Part shown: positions 8,364 through 16,437 of the stretch, piece after piece | Position numbering within the stretch: position 1 is the stretch's first letter | Layout of the letters: each line of letters starts with the position of its first letter | NCBI RefSeq assembly: GCF_006007965.1 | Contig: NZ_CP040748.1 | Location: 248,001-312,000, forward strand | Origin: Nocardioides jishulii | Lineage (GTDB): Bacteria; Actinomycetota; Actinomycetes; Propionibacteriales; Nocardioidaceae | Length of the DNA stretch: 64,000 nt | Direction of reading: 5' to 3' | The notes under the pieces: generated by a model | Told to the model about the DNA's origin: nothing | The model's database searches: none | What the model saw: the letters and a program-made list of their open reading frames with translations, nothing else | Program-made: the position numbers and the translations under genes

Positions 8364-9986
8364 ATGACCGTTCGTCATCTGTACGTCGCAGTGGTGCTGT
8401 CCGTGGTCGCGTTGCTGGCGCCGGTGGGCGCCGGTGCGGTCGTGGCTGCCGAGCCCGCGACCGCGAGCGTCGCCGGAAAGGTCGTGCTCCCGGAGGGCGT
8501 GGACGCCACGACGGTCACGATCTCCATCGCACGGCGCGACGAGGCGACGGGCATGCTGCTGCGCCACGCGCTGGCGTCCCTGACCGCCGAAGGGACCTAC
8601 GCGTTCCCCGGGCTCACCGCAGGTGAGTACAGGCTCTTCGTGAGGCAGCCAGCCGGCACCATCGCCAACGGCGCCACACGTGTCGTCACGCTGGTCGATG
8701 GCGAGGAACGGACGGGCGTGGACTTCGACGTCCCCCTGGGAGCGGCGTTGTCGGGCACGGTGGCGGCCCCCGCGGGGATCGACCTCCGTCACCTCTCGGT
8801 GTCGATCCATGTCGTGGGTCCCGGTGGTGCGGTCGGTGACGCGAGAGCCACCGCGGACGTGACGTCCGACGGCACCTGGTCGCTGACGCAGCAGTTCCCC
8901 GGCACGTACCGCATCTCCGTCGCGCACCGTGACGATGCCACCTGGCCTGCCTTCCTCGGCGGCTCGGGGCTGGCCAACGCCCGCAACATGGTCGTGACCG
9001 CCGGCGGTGCGGTGGCCGGTCTGGACCTGACGGTGAAGCGCTCCGGTGCGCTGGTCGGTCGCGTCGACCTCTCCTCGATCCCTGAGGAGGAGTCGCGTCG
9101 CTGCGTCACCGTGACGGTGTACGCCCCGGGCGTGAAGGGGGGCTGGGTCAGGGCCAAGGAGGCCAAGGTCGCGGAGGACGGGTCCTACGCCGTGCGCGGT
9201 CTCCACACCGGCTCCTACCGCCTCGGCTTTGCGGACTCGTGCGTTGTCTTCGGTCCGCGCGTGACGGCTGCGACTCAGTTCTATCCCGACGCCCTGGCGG
9301 TTGACGTGGCGGCCAGCCTCAAGGTCTCCGACGGCGCCGATCGTGTGGTGCCCTCGTTCAAGCTGGCTCCAGCCGGTCATCTCGCGGGGAGCCTGTACGT
9401 CTCCGAGCTCGGTGCGAAGAGCCCTGCCTCGGGGCGCCTCGTCACCCTTTACCGCAAGGACAGCCAAGGGGCTCTGCATCTCGCCGAGACCCGCACCGAC
9501 AAGACCGGCAGCTACCGCTTCGACTTCATCCCCGCTGGTGAGTACGTCGTCGGTTTCGCCCGAGGTGACAAGCGGCTTCGTGAGGTCTACCACCCGTCCG
9601 CGCTGACGTTGGCGAAGGCTCGCACCGTCACCGTGCCCGTCGGCCCGCGTTACGACCCGCTCTCGCTCGGGACCACCGTCACCTGGCGCCGCGACGCCAA
9701 GGTGGTCATGACCTACGCGCCATACGTCTACGGAAAGGCTCGCGTCGGTCGTGCCCTGCGGATCGACCACGCGAGCTACGCCCAGGGCGCCGAGGTCACC
9801 GTCCGTCACCAGTGGCAGCTGCGCCGCCACGGCAAGGTCCGCAACATCACCGGCGCCACCGCGAAGCGGCTCGCGTTGAAGCCTCGGCACGCCGGCGCGC
9901 GAGTACGGCTCCGCATCATCGCGACTGCGCGCGGGCACGAGCGTCACGTGCACCGGACGAAGTGGTCGGCGCCGGTGCGTCGCTGA
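8364..9986 (+). CDS. Secreted protein with carboxypeptidase-regulatory/CnaB-like repeats
   Basis: A 540-residue exported protein with a signal peptide (residues 1-30, ending AVVAAEP). It contains four or five repeated beta-sandwich units recognisable from lines such as GTYAFPGLTAGEYRLFV, GSYAVRGLHTGSYRLGF and GSYRFDFIPAGEYVVGF, typical of carboxypeptidase regulatory-like or SpaA/CnaB domains. The last ~100 residues are basic with the pattern VGRALRIDHASYAQGAEVTVRHQWQLRR seen in part, resembling a C-terminal Ig-like domain common in Nocardioides surface proteins. A GAGGGGGAG ribosome site precedes the ATG. No sortase motif or membrane anchor is seen, so it is probably released or loosely cell-wall bound. 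Confidence 0.75.
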   Translation: MTVRHLYVAVVLSVVALLAPVGAGAVVAAEPATASVAGKVVLPEGVDATTVTISIARRDEATGMLLRHALASLTAEGTYAFPGLTAGEYRLFVRQPAGTIANGATRVVTLVDGEERTGVDFDVPLGAALSGTVAAPAGIDLRHLSVSIHVVGPGGAVGDARATADVTSDGTWSLTQQFPGTYRISVAHRDDATWPAFLGGSGLANARNMVVTAGGAVAGLDLTVKRSGALVGRVDLSSIPEEESRRCVTVTVYAPGVKGGWVRAKEAKVAEDGSYAVRGLHTGSYRLGFADSCVVFGPRVTAATQFYPDALAVDVAASLKVSDGADRVVPSFKLAPAGHLAGSLYVSELGAKSPASGRLVTLYRKDSQGALHLAETRTDKTGSYRFDFIPAGEYVVGFARGDKRLREVYHPSALTLAKARTVTVPVGPRYDPLSLGTTVTWRRDAKVVMTYAPYVYGKARVGRALRIDHASYAQGAEVTVRHQWQLRRHGKVRNITGATAKRLALKPRHAGARVRLRIIATARGHERHVHRTKWSAPVRR

Positions 9987-10041
9987 GTCCCCTGAGTCAC
10001 GTGGGGAGGCACGACCACCACCCGCACGGCAGAATCGTCGG

Positions 10042-11799
10042 GTGAAGGTACGCGCCCCCGAACTCACCGGCCGAGGCTGGCTCAACACCGACCGTGACCT
10101 GACGATCGGCGAACTGCGAGGTCGTTTCGTCCTGCTCGACTTCTGGACCTTCTGCTGCATCAACTGCCTGCACGTCATCGACGAGCTGCGCCCGGTCGAG
10201 GCGAGGTGGGCCGATGAGCTGGTGGTGATCGGCGTCCACTCACCCAAGTTCGTCCACGAGGCCGACCCGGACGCGCTCGCCGCCGCCGTCGAGCGCTACG
10301 GCGTGCACCACCCCGTGCTCGACGACCCCGAGCTCACCACCTGGTCGGCCTACACCGCGCGGGCCTGGCCCACGCTGGTGCTGATCGACCCGGAGGGCTA
10401 CGTCGTCGCGCAGTACGCCGGTGAGGGGCACGCGCACGCCATCGACGCGCTGCTGGCCGACCTCGTCCCGCAGCACCGCGAGCGCGGCACGCTCCAGCCG
10501 GGCGACTCGCCCTACGTCGCCCCCGAGGTGCCCCCGAGCGACCTGCGCTTCCCCGCCTCGGTGGTGGAGCTCTTCGACGACCGGCTGGTGGTGGCCGACG
10601 CCGGTCACGACGAGGTGGTCGTGCTCGACGCCGCCACCCACGAGGTGCTGCAGCGCGTCGAGGGGTTCTCCGAGCCCAACGGCGTGGCGGTCGTCCCCGA
10701 GGAGCTGCGCGAGCGCCTGGGCTACGACCTGGTCGTCGCCGACACCGCCAACCACCGGATCGCCTCGGTCCACCTCGCCTCCGGAGAGGTGCTCACGCTG
10801 GCCGGCGACGGCGAGCAGTGGATGGCCGGCGACGGCACTGCCCGGCTCTCGAGCCCGTGGGACGTCGTCTTCTGGCGCGACAAGGTGTGGATCGCGATGG
10901 CCGGCATCCACACGGTGTGGACCTTCGACCCGCTGACCAGTGCGGTAGAGGCGGTCGCCGGCACCACCAACGAGGGCCTGCTCGACGGTCCGGTGGCGCA
11001 GGCGTGGTTCGCCCAGCCGTCACGGTTGGCGGTCGACGTCGAACGCGACCGGCTCTGGGTGGCCGACTCCGAGACCTCTGCCCTGCGCTGGATCGGCGAG
11101 GAGCAGGGCGCCCTCGTGGTGCGGACAGCGGTCGGCACCGGCCTCTTCGACTTCGGCTTCCGCGACGGCCCGGCCGACCAGGCGCTGCTCCAGCACCCCC
11201 TCGGTGTGGCCGTGCTGCCCGACGGCTCGGTCGCGGTGGCCGACACCTACAACGGCGCCGTACGCCGCTACTCGCCCACCACGGGCGAGGTCACGACCGT
11301 GGCCACCGGGCTGTCGGAGCCGAGCTCGCTGCTGCTCACCGACGACGGCCAGGCGCTCGACGTGGTCGAGTCGACCGCCCACCGGGTCACCCGCGTCCCG
11401 CTCGGCGGTGTCGTCGAGGTCGACGCGTTCGCGCACCGGACCCAGCGCCCGGTCACCGACGTCGGCGCCGAGGTCGAGCTCGTCGTCGACTTCACCCCGC
11501 CGCCCGGCCAGAAGGTGGACGACCGCTTCGGCCCGCCGTCGCAGCTCCTGGTCTCCTCGACGCCGGAGGCGCTGCTGCGCGAGGGCGGTGGCCGTGGCAC
11601 CGACCTGACCCGCCGACTCGTCCTCGACCCGCAGGTGGGGGAGGGCGTGCTCCACGTCGCGGCGCGCGCCGCCTCGTGTGACGCAGACGGTGGCGAGGGG
11701 GCGGCCTGCCGGATGCACCAACAGGACTGGGGCGTGCCGGTGCAGGTGGTCGCGGGGGCCGACGGCGTACTGCGGCTGCCGTTGGGTGGCACGGCCTGA
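10042..11799 (+). CDS. Thioredoxin-like protein fused to NHL repeats (NHLRC2-like)
   Basis: A 585-residue protein. Residues 1-160 form a thioredoxin/AhpC-TSA fold with the redox site WTFCCINC (C39 and C42 as the CxxC pair). A six-bladed NHL beta-propeller follows, with blades such as YDLVVADTANHRI, DRLWVADSETSALR and GSVAVADTYNGAVR. The last ~110 residues form a further beta domain with a cysteine pair near the C-terminus. This matches the NHL-containing thioredoxin family (human NHLRC2 is the eukaryotic relative). No signal peptide, so it is probably cytoplasmic. A GTG start is used. The substrate is unknown. Confidence 0.85.
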   Translation: MKVRAPELTGRGWLNTDRDLTIGELRGRFVLLDFWTFCCINCLHVIDELRPVEARWADELVVIGVHSPKFVHEADPDALAAAVERYGVHHPVLDDPELTTWSAYTARAWPTLVLIDPEGYVVAQYAGEGHAHAIDALLADLVPQHRERGTLQPGDSPYVAPEVPPSDLRFPASVVELFDDRLVVADAGHDEVVVLDAATHEVLQRVEGFSEPNGVAVVPEELRERLGYDLVVADTANHRIASVHLASGEVLTLAGDGEQWMAGDGTARLSSPWDVVFWRDKVWIAMAGIHTVWTFDPLTSAVEAVAGTTNEGLLDGPVAQAWFAQPSRLAVDVERDRLWVADSETSALRWIGEEQGALVVRTAVGTGLFDFGFRDGPADQALLQHPLGVAVLPDGSVAVADTYNGAVRRYSPTTGEVTTVATGLSEPSSLLLTDDGQALDVVESTAHRVTRVPLGGVVEVDAFAHRTQRPVTDVGAEVELVVDFTPPPGQKVDDRFGPPSQLLVSSTPEALLREGGGRGTDLTRRLVLDPQVGEGVLHVAARAASCDADGGEGAACRMHQQDWGVPVQVVAGADGVLRLPLGGTA

Positions 11800-11816
11800 G
11801 ACGTCGCGGTCCAGAC

Positions 11817-11852
11817 CTGCCGTGAGGGCCAGTGTTTCGTGCTCCACGGCAG
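11817..11852. terminator. Probable hairpin terminator
   Basis: Arms CTGCCGTG and CACGGCAG enclose a 20-base loop 17 bp after the thioredoxin-NHL stop. The long loop makes it weaker than the other terminators here. Confidence 0.4.
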
Positions 11853-11912
11853 GGGGCACCACTCCCGGCAGAGCGCGCGGCACGGGCCGCGCCACACCCG
11901 GGAGGAAAACCA

Positions 11913-12140
11913 ATGGGACTCGGACTCGGAATCGTGCTGATCGTCCTCGGACTGATCTTCGGCCTCGGGGTCGTGAACATCCCCGGACTCGACCAGTACG
12001 TCGCCACGGAGACGCTGGGCTGGATCCTCGTCGCGGCCGGTGTGCTGTCGATCGTCCTCGGCCTCGTCATGAACAAGCAGCGCGGCGAGACCCGCCACGT
12101 CGAGGAGCGCCACGTCGACAGCCGTCGCGACGTCGTCTGA
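11913..12140 (+). CDS. DUF6458-type small membrane protein
   Basis: A 75-residue protein with two membrane helices (LGLGIVLIVLGLIFGLGVV and TLGWILVAAGVLSIVLGLVM), separated by a short extracytoplasmic GLDQYV loop, and a charged histidine/arginine-rich tail (ETRHVEERHVDSRRDVV). This helix-loop-helix pattern with GWIL matches DUF6458. GGAGGAAAA at 11901 fixes the ATG at 11913; a longer frame to 11832 has no ribosome site. Function unknown. Confidence 0.75.
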   Translation: MGLGLGIVLIVLGLIFGLGVVNIPGLDQYVATETLGWILVAAGVLSIVLGLVMNKQRGETRHVEERHVDSRRDVV

Positions 12141-12160
12141 GAAGTCGTACGCTCGAAGGC

Positions 12161-12538
12161 ATGCCCTCACCGAAGCGCATCGACGTCGACGACTTCTACG
12201 CACAGCTCCCGGAGATCGCCCGTCCACACCTGGGCCAGCTCCGGGAGCTGTGTCGCGCTTCCCTGCCTGACGCCGAGGAGGTTCTGCACTGGAACCAGCC
12301 CGCGTTCGTGCAGGACGGCACCCGCCTGGTCGCGCTCCAGGCCTTCGGCAAGCACTGCTCGCTGCGCTTCCCGACGCGCTTGTTCGCCGAGCACCGCTCC
12401 CGCGTGGAGGGTGTGGGCTACGAGGCCGGGGAGGGCTTCGTGAAGCTGCCGTACGACCGTGGCCTCCCCGTCGACGTGCTGCGCTCGCTCGTGGAGGCGC
12501 GCCGGCAGGAGTACGCCGCCACCGGCGCCGGCTGGTGA
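12161..12538 (+). CDS. DUF1801 (YdhG/frataxin-like) domain protein
   Basis: A 125-residue cytoplasmic protein of the DUF1801/YdhG group, small alpha-beta proteins sometimes described as iron chaperone-like. Visible hallmarks are the PDAEEVLHWNQPAF segment (family pattern: pxaeExixWgxPxf), CSLRFP, and the terminal GEGFVKLPYDRGLPVDVLRSLVEARRQEY. The ATG at 12161 gives the usual family length. It lies 20 bp after the DUF6458 gene and may be read from the same transcript. Confidence 0.75.
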   Translation: MPSPKRIDVDDFYAQLPEIARPHLGQLRELCRASLPDAEEVLHWNQPAFVQDGTRLVALQAFGKHCSLRFPTRLFAEHRSRVEGVGYEAGEGFVKLPYDRGLPVDVLRSLVEARRQEYAATGAGW

Positions 12539-12628
12539 GTCCCTCACGGCAGTGAGCAGGCGCTGCCCGGGCTCTATGCTCCTCGGGCTGAGTTCACGAC
12601 GCTGAGCTCATGTCGACAGGAGAAGACG

Positions 12629-12835
12629 ATGACGTACACGTCATGGGGCGAGCTGCAGGATGTCTACAACGAGACGCTGGACGCGCAGGGCGAGGTGTCG
12701 ATCGGCTCCGTGACGTTCGCGCCGTCGGAGGTCCTGAAGCAGATGAACCCTCTGGCCTACCGGGTGGGGCTCCACGACTTCGCCGAGGCCCGGGGCATCG
12801 ACACCGACGCCTTCGACGACTGGTTCATGTCGTGA
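12629..12835 (+). CDS. Small conserved-looking cytoplasmic protein, unknown
   Basis: A 68-residue acidic protein with no membrane segment or cysteine, containing SIGSVTFAPSEVLKQMNPLAYRVGLHDFAEARGI. ACAGGAGAAG just upstream of the ATG is a good ribosome site, and the stop is immediately followed by a strong hairpin, so it is a convincing stand-alone gene. The compact helical sequence contains no recognised motif. Confidence 0.7.
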   Translation: MTYTSWGELQDVYNETLDAQGEVSIGSVTFAPSEVLKQMNPLAYRVGLHDFAEARGIDTDAFDDWFMS

Positions 12836-12870
12836 ACGAAGGGCCGCACCCGGTGGGTGCGGCCCTTCGT
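12836..12870. terminator. Bidirectional hairpin terminator
   Basis: Perfect arms ACGAAGGGCCGCACCC and GGGTGCGGCCCTTCGT with a 3-base loop lie between the convergent small gene (stop 12835) and amine oxidase (stop 12885). Nearly the same stem recurs at 19590 and 50111. Confidence 0.9.
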
Positions 12871-12884
12871 CGCGTTGCCTCAGG

Positions 12885-14498
12885 TCAGGCGCTCATCACC
12901 CGGGCGTGCAGCGCCTGGACCGCGTACCGCGCGGACCAGAACGCACCGTGCTGCCAGGCCGAGATCTCCGACATCCAGTCGCCGGCGAAGTAGACGTTGC
13001 CCTGACCTTCCTGCAGCTTCTTGAAGAGTGGGGACGTGGTCTTGGGATAGGCCCACGCGCCCTCGACGTAGGGCACCTTGTGCCACGCGATGGAGAAGGA
13101 GGAGTCCAGCTCGGTGCGGTACTTGGGTCCGAAGATCTTCTCTCCCTGCGCGACGGCGCGCGCCTCGCGCTGCCGCGGGGAGAGATCGGCGTACGTACGC
13201 GCGTTGGCCCCGGTGTTGTAGTAGCCGATCATGAGCCCCTTGCGCCCGCCGTAGCCGTACGACGGGTGCCACACGTGGGCAAGATCCATGTCGGTCTCGG
13301 TGATGCCGCCGTAGATGCGGTGGTCGTCCTCCCACCAGCGCGACTTGTACTGGAGCCCGATCTTGCCGGCGGGCGAACCCGTCGCGAACTCGCCCAGCGC
13401 CGCGTCGATCTCGGTGCCCCAGTTGGTGTCCCACGTGCGCATCAGGCCGGCGGGGGCCGAGACGACCGCGAAGTCTGCCTCGATCTGCCGCTCCGGGCCG
13501 CGCTTCGGCTTGTAGGTGACCTTGACGCCTCGCGAGGTGTTCTTCACCGCCGTGACCGGCGAGTTGAGCAGCACGTTCTGCTGTCCGATGGCCCTGACGA
13601 AGTAGCTGTACGTGGTGTCCATGCCCCCGACGGGCTGGAACATCAGCATGGCCTGTTCCCAGTTGTTCTCGAACGCGAAGTACTGCCCCACCTTGCTGGC
13701 GAGCACCTCCGACGCGGTGCCGGGGCCGGGCAGCGGCGTGCCGTGCTCGTTCCAGGCCGTCGGGTACTCCGAGAAGCCGCGGTTGTTGCCGCCCGCGTAG
13801 GTGCCGTCGGACTTCAGCGCGCCGAACGAGCGCAGGAAGGCGCGCAGGTTCTCCTTGTCCTCCGCGGTCAGCTTCGCGTCGAGGGCGCCCTGGTCGGTCG
13901 CGTAGTTCAGCAGCTCGGAGGTGTAGCCGAAGACGTCCGCCTTCGCCGTGCGGTAGCGGATGGGGTTGCCCGGGGTGGCGCCGCTCTTCTCGTTGTAGAG
14001 GTAGGCGTCGGCGTTGGCGTTGGTGAAGACCTCGTACGGCACCCCGAGCTCGCGCATGTAGTCCATCGTCACCATCCACTGGGCGATGCGTCCTGCGCCG
14101 GCGTTCATGTAGACGTCGCGGTCGAAGCGCGCCGTCTGCTTGATGCCGTCGATGTCGGTCTCGGAGTCCCCGTCGCGGATGGTCAGGGTGCGGCCACCCA
14201 CGCGGTGGCGGGCCTCGAGGACCGTGACGCGGTAGCCGGCCTTCTTGAGCTCGTACGCCGTGGCGAGGCCCGCGGGGCCGCCACCGACGACGACCACCTT
14301 CTTGGACGACCGCCCCGACAGGGCGAAGTCGCTGCGTCCGGGGGGATTCCATGACTTGCTCGGGGGCTGGGCCGCGGCCGTGGGGGCGAGGCCCACCGCT
14401 CCCATCGCCGCGAACATGACTCCCGCGCTGGAGCCGGCACCGACCGCCTGGAGGAGGCTGCGCCGCGAGACGCCCGACAAGACTTCTTCTTCGACCAT
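12885..14498 (-). CDS. Tat-exported flavin monoamine/L-amino-acid oxidase
   Basis: A 537-residue FAD-dependent amine oxidase. The N-terminus MVEEEVLSGVSRRSLLQAVG carries a twin-arginine signal followed by a hydrophobic stretch to about residue 45, so export as a folded flavoprotein is expected. The dinucleotide motif VVVVGGGPAGLATAYELKKAG (seen near residue 67), the LEARHRVGGR motif and a C-terminal VYFAGDWMSEISAWQHGAF flavin-contact segment are typical of monoamine/L-amino-acid oxidases, which convert amines to imines with release of hydrogen peroxide. The ATG at 14498 has GGAGGACCTCCC-like context (upstream AGGACC). It is divergent from a secreted RidA-like gene, which suggests the imine product is handled outside the membrane. 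Substrate unknown. Confidence 0.85.
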   Translation of the reverse strand: MVEEEVLSGVSRRSLLQAVGAGSSAGVMFAAMGAVGLAPTAAAQPPSKSWNPPGRSDFALSGRSSKKVVVVGGGPAGLATAYELKKAGYRVTVLEARHRVGGRTLTIRDGDSETDIDGIKQTARFDRDVYMNAGAGRIAQWMVTMDYMRELGVPYEVFTNANADAYLYNEKSGATPGNPIRYRTAKADVFGYTSELLNYATDQGALDAKLTAEDKENLRAFLRSFGALKSDGTYAGGNNRGFSEYPTAWNEHGTPLPGPGTASEVLASKVGQYFAFENNWEQAMLMFQPVGGMDTTYSYFVRAIGQQNVLLNSPVTAVKNTSRGVKVTYKPKRGPERQIEADFAVVSAPAGLMRTWDTNWGTEIDAALGEFATGSPAGKIGLQYKSRWWEDDHRIYGGITETDMDLAHVWHPSYGYGGRKGLMIGYYNTGANARTYADLSPRQREARAVAQGEKIFGPKYRTELDSSFSIAWHKVPYVEGAWAYPKTTSPLFKKLQEGQGNVYFAGDWMSEISAWQHGAFWSARYAVQALHARVMSA

Positions 14499-14863
14499 GG
14501 GAGGTCCTCTCGTCACACGGGCCCGACGCCGGCCGTGCTCCCGGAACCCGTACCGGAGGCCAGCGTCAGCGCCCGGCATGAACGTAGGGAGACGACGTCA
14601 CGGCGGTGGGTCTCGCGGGTTTCCGACGGGTCACAAAAGTGCGGTGGGCCGACCGCAGGAGGGCGCGTTCTTCTCCTCTATATGCGTCAGAGGTCAGCCG
14701 CGTCCCAGAGCGCGTCAGGAGCTGAAACAAACGTTCGTTGCAGACGTCCAGATGACATCGCCGCGTTACGCGGGTGTGACCTGGCCTCCCTAGCGTCCAC
14801 CCATGGCCGACCCCTCGGCCATGCCCTCGCGAGTCGAGGGCCGCACTGTTCTCGGAGGCATGG
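14499..14863. promoter_or_regulatory. Divergent promoter region with TetR-like palindrome and tandem leader hairpins
   Basis: This 365-bp gene-free region separates the oxidase and RidA genes. It holds a near-perfect 14-bp palindrome AACAAACGTTCGTT at 14726-14739, of the kind bound by TetR-family repressors. The RidA 5' side has two adjacent hairpins: CATGGCCGA/TCGGCCATG (14802-14823) and CCCTCG/CGAGGG (14824-14840). A CTCTATAT element at 14675-14682 could be part of a promoter. The regulator is not encoded nearby. Confidence 0.45.
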
Positions 14864-15526
14864 ATGAAGACTGCAAGCAAGATGGCCACCGCCGTCGTCG
14901 CCACGGTGGCGCTGGCCGTGCCCAGCACCGTCTGGGCGCACGACCGGCTGTTCCGCCCAGACCCGAAGGAAGCCTTCTCGTTCATCACGGGTGACACCGC
15001 GAGCATCGCCGATGGAGTGGCCTTCGGGAAGGACGTGGCCTGGTACAAGTCCTCCGGGCTGGGGCCCTCGGCGATGAACACCGCGGGCGCCACGGCTGAG
15101 CAGCGCTACATCCCCACCGACGTCTTCCCCGGCGGCGTCCTGCCGCCCGGCGTGACGATCACCGAGGCGCAGGGCATCAACGTCCTCATGCGCATCGGCG
15201 AGAACCTGGCCAAGGCGGGACTCTCGTACGACGACGTGGTCTCGATGCGGGTCTTCCTGCAGAACCCCGAGGGCGAGGAGAAGATGGACTTCGCCGGCTG
15301 GAACCGTGCCTACCGCCAGTACTTCGCCAACACGAACCTCAAGACGGGCGACACGATGCAGGTGCCCCTGGGCAACGTGACGGGCCCTCCCCGCGTCGTG
15401 AACCCCGCGCGTCCCTCCCGGTTTGCCCTGGAGATCGAGAACCTGCCCGTCAACGGGTGGCTCGTCGAGGTCGAGGTCGACGCGGTCTACCCGGAGAAGT
15501 CGAAGCACAAGCCGAAGAAGAAGTAG
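14864..15526 (+). CDS. Secreted RidA/YjgF-family protein
   Basis: A 220-residue RidA-like protein with an N-terminal Sec signal peptide (MKTASKMATAVVATVALAVPS, cleavage after VWA). The RidA core follows: GINVLMRIGENLAKAGLSYDDVVSMRVFL is the central helix-strand, and the C-terminal FALEIENLPVNGWLVEVEVDAV matches the family's final strands. RidA proteins hydrolyse reactive imine/enamine intermediates to ketones. Cytosolic members are ~130 residues; this one has an export signal, insertions and a lysine-rich tail (KSKHKPKKK). The canonical imine-binding arginine cannot be placed with certainty. CGGAGG precedes the ATG. Divergent pairing with the exported amine oxidase is the main clue to its role. 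Confidence 0.78.
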   Translation: MKTASKMATAVVATVALAVPSTVWAHDRLFRPDPKEAFSFITGDTASIADGVAFGKDVAWYKSSGLGPSAMNTAGATAEQRYIPTDVFPGGVLPPGVTITEAQGINVLMRIGENLAKAGLSYDDVVSMRVFLQNPEGEEKMDFAGWNRAYRQYFANTNLKTGDTMQVPLGNVTGPPRVVNPARPSRFALEIENLPVNGWLVEVEVDAVYPEKSKHKPKKK

Positions 15527-15572
15527 CGCGACAGGGTCGATCCGCGCCGTTGGGTCTCTCGCGCAGCCCGGC

Positions 15573-15627
15573 ACAAGAACGCGGTGACTTCAGGTCACCT
15601 GGTGACCTCAAGTCACCGCGTTCTTGT
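15573..15627. repeat. 55-bp near-perfect palindrome of four GGTGAC units
   Basis: The element begins ACAAGAACGCGGTGACTT and ends with its reverse complement AAGTCACCGCGTTCTTGT; the only mismatch pair lies near the centre. Inside are four alternately inverted copies of GGTGACYT. It lies 46 bp after the RidA stop, where it could act as a terminator, but the arms are far longer than the other terminators and the internal four-fold repetition is unusual. Confidence 0.85.
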
Positions 15628-15662
15628 CCGCGCTCGCCACCGCCGACGCCCGCCCGCGGCTG

Positions 15663-15905
15663 TCAGGGCACGGCTACTGAGCTGAGCAACGCCTCCCGCA
15701 GCCGCTGCGGAGTAGCGACTGCGCGCCGTCGAGGCGTTGAGCCCCAGCAGCTCGGCCGCCTCGGTGACGGTGAAGCCGTCCCAGTGGATCAGCATCACGA
15801 GCTCGCGGTGGGCGGCGTGCAGCCGCAGCACGGCGTCGCGTACGGCGGTGGCCTCCGTGTGGTCCTCGACCGCCGGCGCGATGTGGGCCCGGAGACGATC
15901 ACTCA
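15663..15905 (-). pseudogene. ECF sigma factor remnant (region 4)
   Basis: The minus strand reads NALSDRLRAHIAPAVEDHTEATAVRDAVLRL, then HRELVMLIHWDGFTVTEAAELLGLN and ASTARSRYSAA: a clear sigma-70 region 4 helix-turn-helix of an ECF sigma factor. The frame then breaks; the expected ending RLREALLSSVAVP followed by TGA (15663) is in another frame. Region 2 and the start codon are absent. It is therefore a decayed 3' fragment rather than a working gene. Confidence 0.7.
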
Positions 15906-16342
15906 GGGCGTTGGGCGTCCGGTGGGCACGCTGGCCGCGTCCACGCGGGCGCTGAGGTCGATCCCCACGATCTTGCCGAGGGCGCTGGTCTCGAGCTCGT
16001 CACCAGCCAGTCGCCGCTACTGCTCAACTGGAGGCATGGCCGGCCCTCCGTCCTCCGTCCCCCGGGAGTCGGCAATGGCTCGTCGGGTGCCGATCGCGGC
16101 GTAGCCGTAGGTTGCTCAGGAAGGCGGATCGCCACGTCGGGCGCCGGCTCCTGCTCGGCCATCAAGTTCGCACGCGACAGCGGCGCGCCGCTGGCCTGCT
16201 TCCCGTCTGCGAGTACCGGTGTCACCGAGAACTCCATCTCGCACGCGCTGCCAGGCTCTGCTGCCCACGGCACCCAGGACGGTGTCGGCAACAGTCCGCT
16301 GGGAGGGGATATGGGGAGCTCGACAGGGTGGAGAGGTGTCAC
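15903..16342 (-). pseudogene. Fragmented membrane/anti-sigma-type protein remnant
   Basis: Several frames on the minus strand contain protein-like pieces in order: PTPSWVPWAAEPGSACEMEF then VTPVLADGKQASGAPLSRAN; in another frame ATYGYAAIGTRRAIADSRGTE; and finally DELETSALGKIVGIDLSARV ending at a TGA (15903). They resemble the C-terminal extracytoplasmic part of the membrane proteins encoded beside ECF sigma factors. Multiple frameshifts separate them. Together with the sigma fragment they mark a decayed locus bordering the island gene. Exact edges are uncertain. Confidence 0.45.
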
Positions 16343-16437
16343 GTGCTGGCCCTAGCGATCGCACGAAGACTGCGGCAAATCCTCTCCGCTCCCTGTCTGA
16401 GACTGGGCACTGCATGGAATCGCTCGACTGAAGTTGC

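Noticed and set aside
7548-10247. 899-codon minus-strand frame over three genes
   Set aside because: Covers two genes in the wrong frame and the plus-strand secreted protein antisense; no motif.
12906-14354. 482-codon plus-strand frame inside the amine oxidase
   Set aside because: Shadow of a clearly recognised oxidase; Val/Asp-rich low-complexity translation.
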